Below are positions 31,368 to 36,256 of a DNA stretch of 36,256 nucleotides, in pieces; position 1 is the stretch's first letter, and each line of letters opens with the position of its first letter. Source of the stretch: Pleurotus djamor (taxonomy: Eukaryota; Basidiomycota; Agaricomycetes; Agaricales; Pleurotaceae); contig JAPEVF010000464.1 in assembly GCA_029747585.1 (NCBI GenBank), positions 1 through 36,256 on the forward strand, read 5' to 3'. Both the position numbers and the translations under genes were made by a program. The notes beneath the pieces were generated by a model. It saw only the letters and a list, made by a program, of their open reading frames with translations, ran no database searches and was not told the DNA's origin.

Positions 31368-34300
31368 TCAAGCTGTGTCCTCAATGTCTCCCATGTCGAC
31401 ATCCCAAAGGTAAAGAGACGTGCTTCCAGATATGAGCCGCTTCCCATCAGGTGAGAAAGCAAGCGACCGAACGAATCGGCCAACGTCAAACTCCCAGATT
31501 TTCTCCCAGGTACGGCAACTCCATATCCGTATCCTGTAGTCATAGCTCCCCGTCGCAAGCACCTGTCCATCGTGCCGGAATGCCAGACACCAAACTCGAT
31601 CATCATGAGCTTTAAAAGTGTGCTTGATCTTTCCCCGATCGGCGGTCCAAATCTTCACCTCGCCATCCATGGTGCCAACAACAACCCAATCTCCAGAAGG
31701 ACTCCACGCGAGTGATCCTGCGTTTTTGGAATCGTCCAGTTCCATCAATGAATCGTCCGCCAAACTCCATAATTTGGCGGGACCGTCATCAGAAATTTTG
31801 AACACCAATCTAGAACCATCCCTTGAGAAAGCAGGGTACCAAATCTCTGAATCTCCACCTTTGAATCTCTTCAACACCTTCCATTGGTCTTCTTCCCGCC
31901 GCCATAGCTTGATCCAGCCATTCTGATGCCCGCATGCCAAAGTTTGGTGGTCATCAGAGAAGCACGGAGAATTGATGTCGCCGCTCTCGATATCCTCTTC
32001 CTCGTCAGTAGCTTTTATGACCAAGGGCGGCTCGATTGTGGTGTTGATGATGCTAATGTCCCTTCCATCCACGACAGTAGCACACGAGCCGTCACGAGAG
32101 ATACACGACCAATATCCCCTACACTGGACGATATCCTTCGCAGGTCGGGTGGGGCCGCCCCATATTGAGGGAGCGTCAAACCATTTACCGGACTTTGACA
32201 GATTCCTCGTGAAAATGATTTGAGATGGATCTGCACCTAAGAAAGTGACATTGCCGATACTGCCTTCAATTCGCCGTTTCGCAATAAGAGCTGTGCACAA
32301 TGGTCAGAATGATTGATATCCCCTCTTCCACAAAAATGACGGACCAAATGGTTGGAGAACTTTGAATAAGTCATCTCGATGAGTCTTCCGAACCTCCAAG
32401 CCCCATTGGTATACTTGGTATGTCAATGGGCGGGGAATGCTAGTTCTAAAAATTTGATTCGTGAGGTCCCAAGCGTGGGCAAAGAGTCGTACGAGTGTCT
32501 TCTTGGATTCCAGCGATAGTGTGATTGTGGTATCCTGCACCACAAGAATGATTGTCCTCAGGAAGATATTGTCCACCCCACGAACTTCAAGGAGAGATGA
32601 CAGGCGTGTTGCTACGAGTACGGTTAGAAAATACGTGTGACGAGAGGGAAGAACGGTGACGCACGATCATCCAAGAACGATTGTAGTGTCTGTATGCCCA
32701 CAGTCAGGGTAGTCAATGCAGCCCCTCGATCTCCCTGCCCAGATTCGAGGGCATCGCAGGCTTGAGACAACGAGTTGAGTATGTGCGAAGCATTCTGAAA
32801 GGGATCTTGCTCGATGATGATGAGCCTTGGCACGAATGAGTATAGGGAAAATAGGTCTATCCATTCGGAGACTTCAAGCGAGGGATATAGTTCTGCCTTT
32901 GGGCAGTAGGTCGTGGGTGCCGACAAGGGCGTGGGCTGGTAATGTAGAGCGCAGGTTAACGGACGACTCAAAATAATTGTGATATTTGGATGACCTTGAA
33001 CACGACTTCGCCCTCTGCATAACTTTCCAGTGAAGATCGACGCTTGGGTAGGGTGTCGAAAACGGACTGGTGTATAAGCTGGCCAGGCTGAATTTTTCGC
33101 GGCTGTCCGAGATGTGGCCTTTTTGAAAAGAAAAAACAATCAGTCAAAACATGCCTGAACGATCCAACTTGATATGTCTACTTACCACCACGTCAAGGTA
33201 TGTTTGTCAATATACGCGAGGGCACCAAATGGGAGGAGCTCTAGGAGCATCCAAAACCATGTCAATGATTCCTTCGGTTTCACGGATACCCACTTCCCAG
33301 TATATGGCTTGACAAGGAGACCGCAGGACTGGGCTTCGAACGTCATCCATCGAAGCGACTCGCTGAAGTTGTTGAGGGACTTGTTTTGGATGTTCCCACC
33401 GCCGCTGACAAGGGGTTGAAGCTGGTTTAGGGAAGTAGATGCACTAAGGAAACGAATTGCTCACATGTCGGAGTGCGTTCCCTTGAACCATACCTCCTTC
33501 ACGTCGCTTCGGGTTTCTCCTTGAATGGGACCAAGACCTCCATTTACATATTCAGGTTGGAATTTCGCGCGTCGCTCGTCCAAGGCTAGAGCGTGACGGA
33601 AGTGGCACACATGGCCCATACCAGATACCGTCTCGGGGAGAGATTTCCCCCGGAACACGCCAATGGAAGATACCGTATCCCTAGCATGAACTAGATAAAT
33701 ATCTACGATGAAAGACGTGCACAGATACGACGCACCACGCCCCAACGAAATGGACCTTGACGTCCTCGTGACACAGAGACTGCTTGAATGACCAGCACAA
33801 CTCCTCTTCCTCGCTGTTAAATGTTGGTCCCTCGTTACTTTCCGTTGTTGAATGGGGTCCTCTCGTTTCTGCTGATCGATTTGGGCTTCGCTCCGACTGA
33901 GCCGTCACAGCGGTGTATAGCTCATATGCACTGACGATCTAATGTCAGCCAAGCGCGATGACGAAAATATGTGACGCACAAAGCGATCTGGTTCTCGTTT
34001 CCTTTGTGAAGAAGCCCGACCATTTCAATCATCCCCGCGATGACGCGCACTTGATAGGCACCCCTTGAAAAGCCTGGAAAGACAAGAAAGGGAATGAGGC
34101 CGTGAAATGAATACGATTCGCTGGGTGCTCACCGAAGAGGAAGATTCGGTCACCAGGCTCGTAGTTCTCGGACAGCCACTTGTAAGCGGCATGGACAATC
34201 CTTTCGAAATTCCTTCAAAAGAATAATGGTCACCATACAATGAAATGCATTCACAAGCAAGGGATATCCTACCAGGCGATTGCGGTGTCAATGTGATTGT

Positions 34301-34704
34301 AGAGGGCTTGTTTCAAATAGCTGAACGAGCGAAATGACGGTCGAGCATAGGTGCCAATGCCACTATTGTAATAAACAAGCTGCTCGACATCGCCGCCGCT
34401 CTTGATTATTCGGCTGAAGAGTTCGACAACATTGGTACTCTATATCAATCAACGTAAGTACGGAAAGCGACTCGATGGACCTAGGAAAACGAACATTGAC
34501 GCTAAATTGATTTGAGGTGCCATCGAGGTTGACGATGAGGTTACGTCTCTTCCGTCCGCCGGGAAGAAGATCTCGATGCGGACAACCAAAGAGAGCGGTA
34601 CGAATGTCGGGTTTCGATTCTTCTGCGGTGGGCTTCGGTAGTCGAGGGGGATTAGCGTCCTCCGCCGTTCGTAGACCGGGCATTGGTGGCTGTTTTGATG
34701 CCAT
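31368..34704 (-). CDS. Copy 5: DUF2235 hydrolase-WD40 fusion protein, intact
   Basis: Eleven exons: 34704-34495, 34439-34273, 34212-34133, 34073-33980, 33930-33736, 33680-33465, 33404-33186, 33118-32995, 32935-32665, 32611-32345, 32290-31368. The total of 2766 nt is a continuous frame of 921 residues; introns are 49-67 nt. The hydrolase part has DGT (61-63), GFSRG (Ser155), WDTV (Asp250) and HSDIGGG (His318), followed by LRWM and a hydrophobic WFWMLLELLPFGALAY stretch. The helical middle includes NASHILNSLSQACDALESGQ. The seven WD40 blades begin at about residue 615, with PSGDW, SRDGS and SPDGK turns. Compared with copies 3 and 4 the acidic linker is shortened, and intron 8 has a weak GTCATC donor. 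The protein is probably cytosolic. It is the youngest-looking intact member with copy 2. Confidence 0.88.
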
Positions 34705-36256
34705 GATGAGGATGAATTTGAATCGATAGGGAAGCTAGGGCGATGAGGGTTGAGAAACAAGAAGGGAGAAAAAGACGTGCAGTGAAAGGGAGTTTGGAGA
34801 GTATGTTAGGTGGGGTAAAGACGGCCGTGAAAAAGGCCTTTTTATGAGGATCTAATCACTGATCAATGAGGCAGCATCAATTAAGACGGATGCGGCTGGG
34901 GAACCCGGAAGACAAGAACGTGCAGATTGTCTGCAAAACAGGCAACAGATATAAGGAAGAGATATGAAAAGACCCACGCTAAGACCATGTATTCAAGAGC
35001 AAAATCTTCGGAAACAGTAACAGTAATCTTAACTGTGGACGTGGGCGGGGATGACAGCGCCATATAGCAGGGATGGTTATCCTATATTTCTGGGCCTCAT
35101 CAAGATCTCTGCTTGAAGGCAAAAAAGCCGATAAACCTCCGTCAACGCGCTGAAAAATGGGTTCATATGAGTAGCATAAAGTGACACGGGAGGCTTGACA
35201 TACCCCTCAGATGAGCTGATTAGGTGGGGGTTCATGGCGGCATGGTTGGTCTTGGGTTCCACTCGCGGCTTGAGGGTCACGCTTGACCGTTGGACGGGAC
35301 CCACAATCGCACACACACTGTCAATGTACAACACGAATCCACATGTTCGGTCCGCGTAGATGACGGTGTAAATGGGTATAAAACATCATGATTATCCTTC
35401 TTCCTGCCTCGAGGATGTCAGCGACAAGACGAGCGTAAAACTCAACTTCAAATCATAATGCATTCGAAATTACTTTTACCTGGGAAAACGGCGGCCCCAA
35501 CGCTCATATGGGTTCAAACGTTCAGCGCTAGTAACGTTCAGCCCTCAGATATGAATCGAAAAATCATTCAGACCATCACCTTTCTATGATATGGTGTCGT
35601 GTGCAGCCGTCGACTGAGGTCTAGAAGTAGATGTGTTCGACCGAAGCTGCCGAAGCTTCGAGGCCACGCAATGAGTGAGTTGATTATGTGGCTAAGCCAC
35701 GCGTTTAGAGGAGCATTGAGCGATGTATCAATGACCGTAAGTCTGGTCCGTTGCGAGACATTGCAAGACTCAGCCTGAGAAAGAGTTCAGCGTTCACGTT
35801 GAGTAAGAGTCACCTTCAAGTCACCTTCGATTGCCCGAGGATTGCCAAGGTTGGGCGCTTAAGCGCTCGCGGAGTCCGGAATTGGATTCCGAGCACCGTT
35901 TCAGGCTCCGAGAGCTGCGTGATCGCGTCCATCCTTTTCATCAGTACAGAATGATAAATGAGCAAAATCGCGTCAAGACCCAAAGCACTGTGCACTAGGT
36001 GTTGTAAACATGAACATTCTGCTCGATCAGAGAATACATACCGCCGACCGATATCCCCGTTCTCTATCCTTTTCCTTCTCCACCTCCAGGCTCACGCTTC
36101 CTCTCGTCGTTGCCTTCCCTCTTTCCGCCTTCTGATCCTGTGCCCTCCTTAGCACCTCATTTGCGTTGTCCAACCCACGCCGTGTGATTACCGTCCAGAC
36201 GTCCACAAACGTTAATCCAGCCTTCCGATTTCTAACCCTCTCACCTCAAAACTAGC
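34705..36256. other. 5' flank of copy 5 and unassigned end of window
   Basis: The first 0.7 kb shares patches with the flanks of copies 2-4: GCGCTGAAAAATGGG near 35149, CACACACAC near 35313, and a CACCGTCATCTACGCGGACC block (minus strand) near 35365. From about 35400 to the end I see no coding frame, repeat or RNA gene. The spacer block with TGACGTCA does not recur before the window ends. Confidence 0.35.

Noticed and set aside
31368..34704. Classical fungal NLR (NACHT or NB-ARC between effector and WD40)
   Set aside because: No P-loop (GxxxxGK[ST]) or Walker B motif was seen between the hydrolase and the propeller. The middle part is about 250 residues of helical sequence.
1..36256. Prokaryotic defence island, CRISPR array, or RNA genes
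   Set aside because: The genes carry spliceosomal introns, there are no regularly spaced direct repeats with spacers, and no tRNA or rRNA sequence was recognised.

Overview
The window is fungal genomic DNA, most likely from an agaricomycete (Basidiomycota). Genes are dense with 49-67 nt GT-AG spliceosomal introns, codons end mostly in C or G, and nothing has operon or Shine-Dalgarno logic. Scattered single n bases suggest a draft assembly. The genus cannot be told from the sequence.

The window is dominated by a tandem array of one multi-exon gene, always on the minus strand. I number the copies 1 to 5 by coordinate. Copy 1 (about 680-1335) is a deleted remnant. Copies 2 (8453-12017), 3 (14910-18475), 4 (22801-26434) and 5 (31368-34704) span the full gene. 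Splicing by eye gives one continuous frame through 11-14 exons. The encoded protein has three parts: an N-terminal DUF2235 (Tle1-like) alpha/beta hydrolase with DGT, GFSRG, WDTV and HSDIGGG motifs, a helical middle region, and a C-terminal seven-bladed WD40 propeller. Copies 2 (986 aa) and 5 (921 aa) are intact. Copy 3 (about 965 aa) has a one-base loss balanced by one extra undetermined base. Copy 4 is broken by a 4-nt insertion that gives a stop at codon 242.

The spacers (about 2.9-7 kb) are homologous to one another, so the duplicated unit was gene plus spacer. They hold decayed plus-strand relics of a second, unrecognised spliced gene (TATA-like box, start codon, matching introns), a recurrent block with a perfect TGACGTCA palindrome, and, in two spacers, a decayed minus-strand relic. 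No transposase, RNA gene or CRISPR array was recognised.

The hydrolase exon carrying the catalytic Asp and His is almost invariant between copies, whereas residues at propeller loops differ strongly. A lipase/hydrolase effector joined directly to a diversifying WD40 sensor, with no NACHT or NB-ARC ATPase between them, in a birth-and-death array, resembles a nonself-recognition or defence family. That functional reading is inference.
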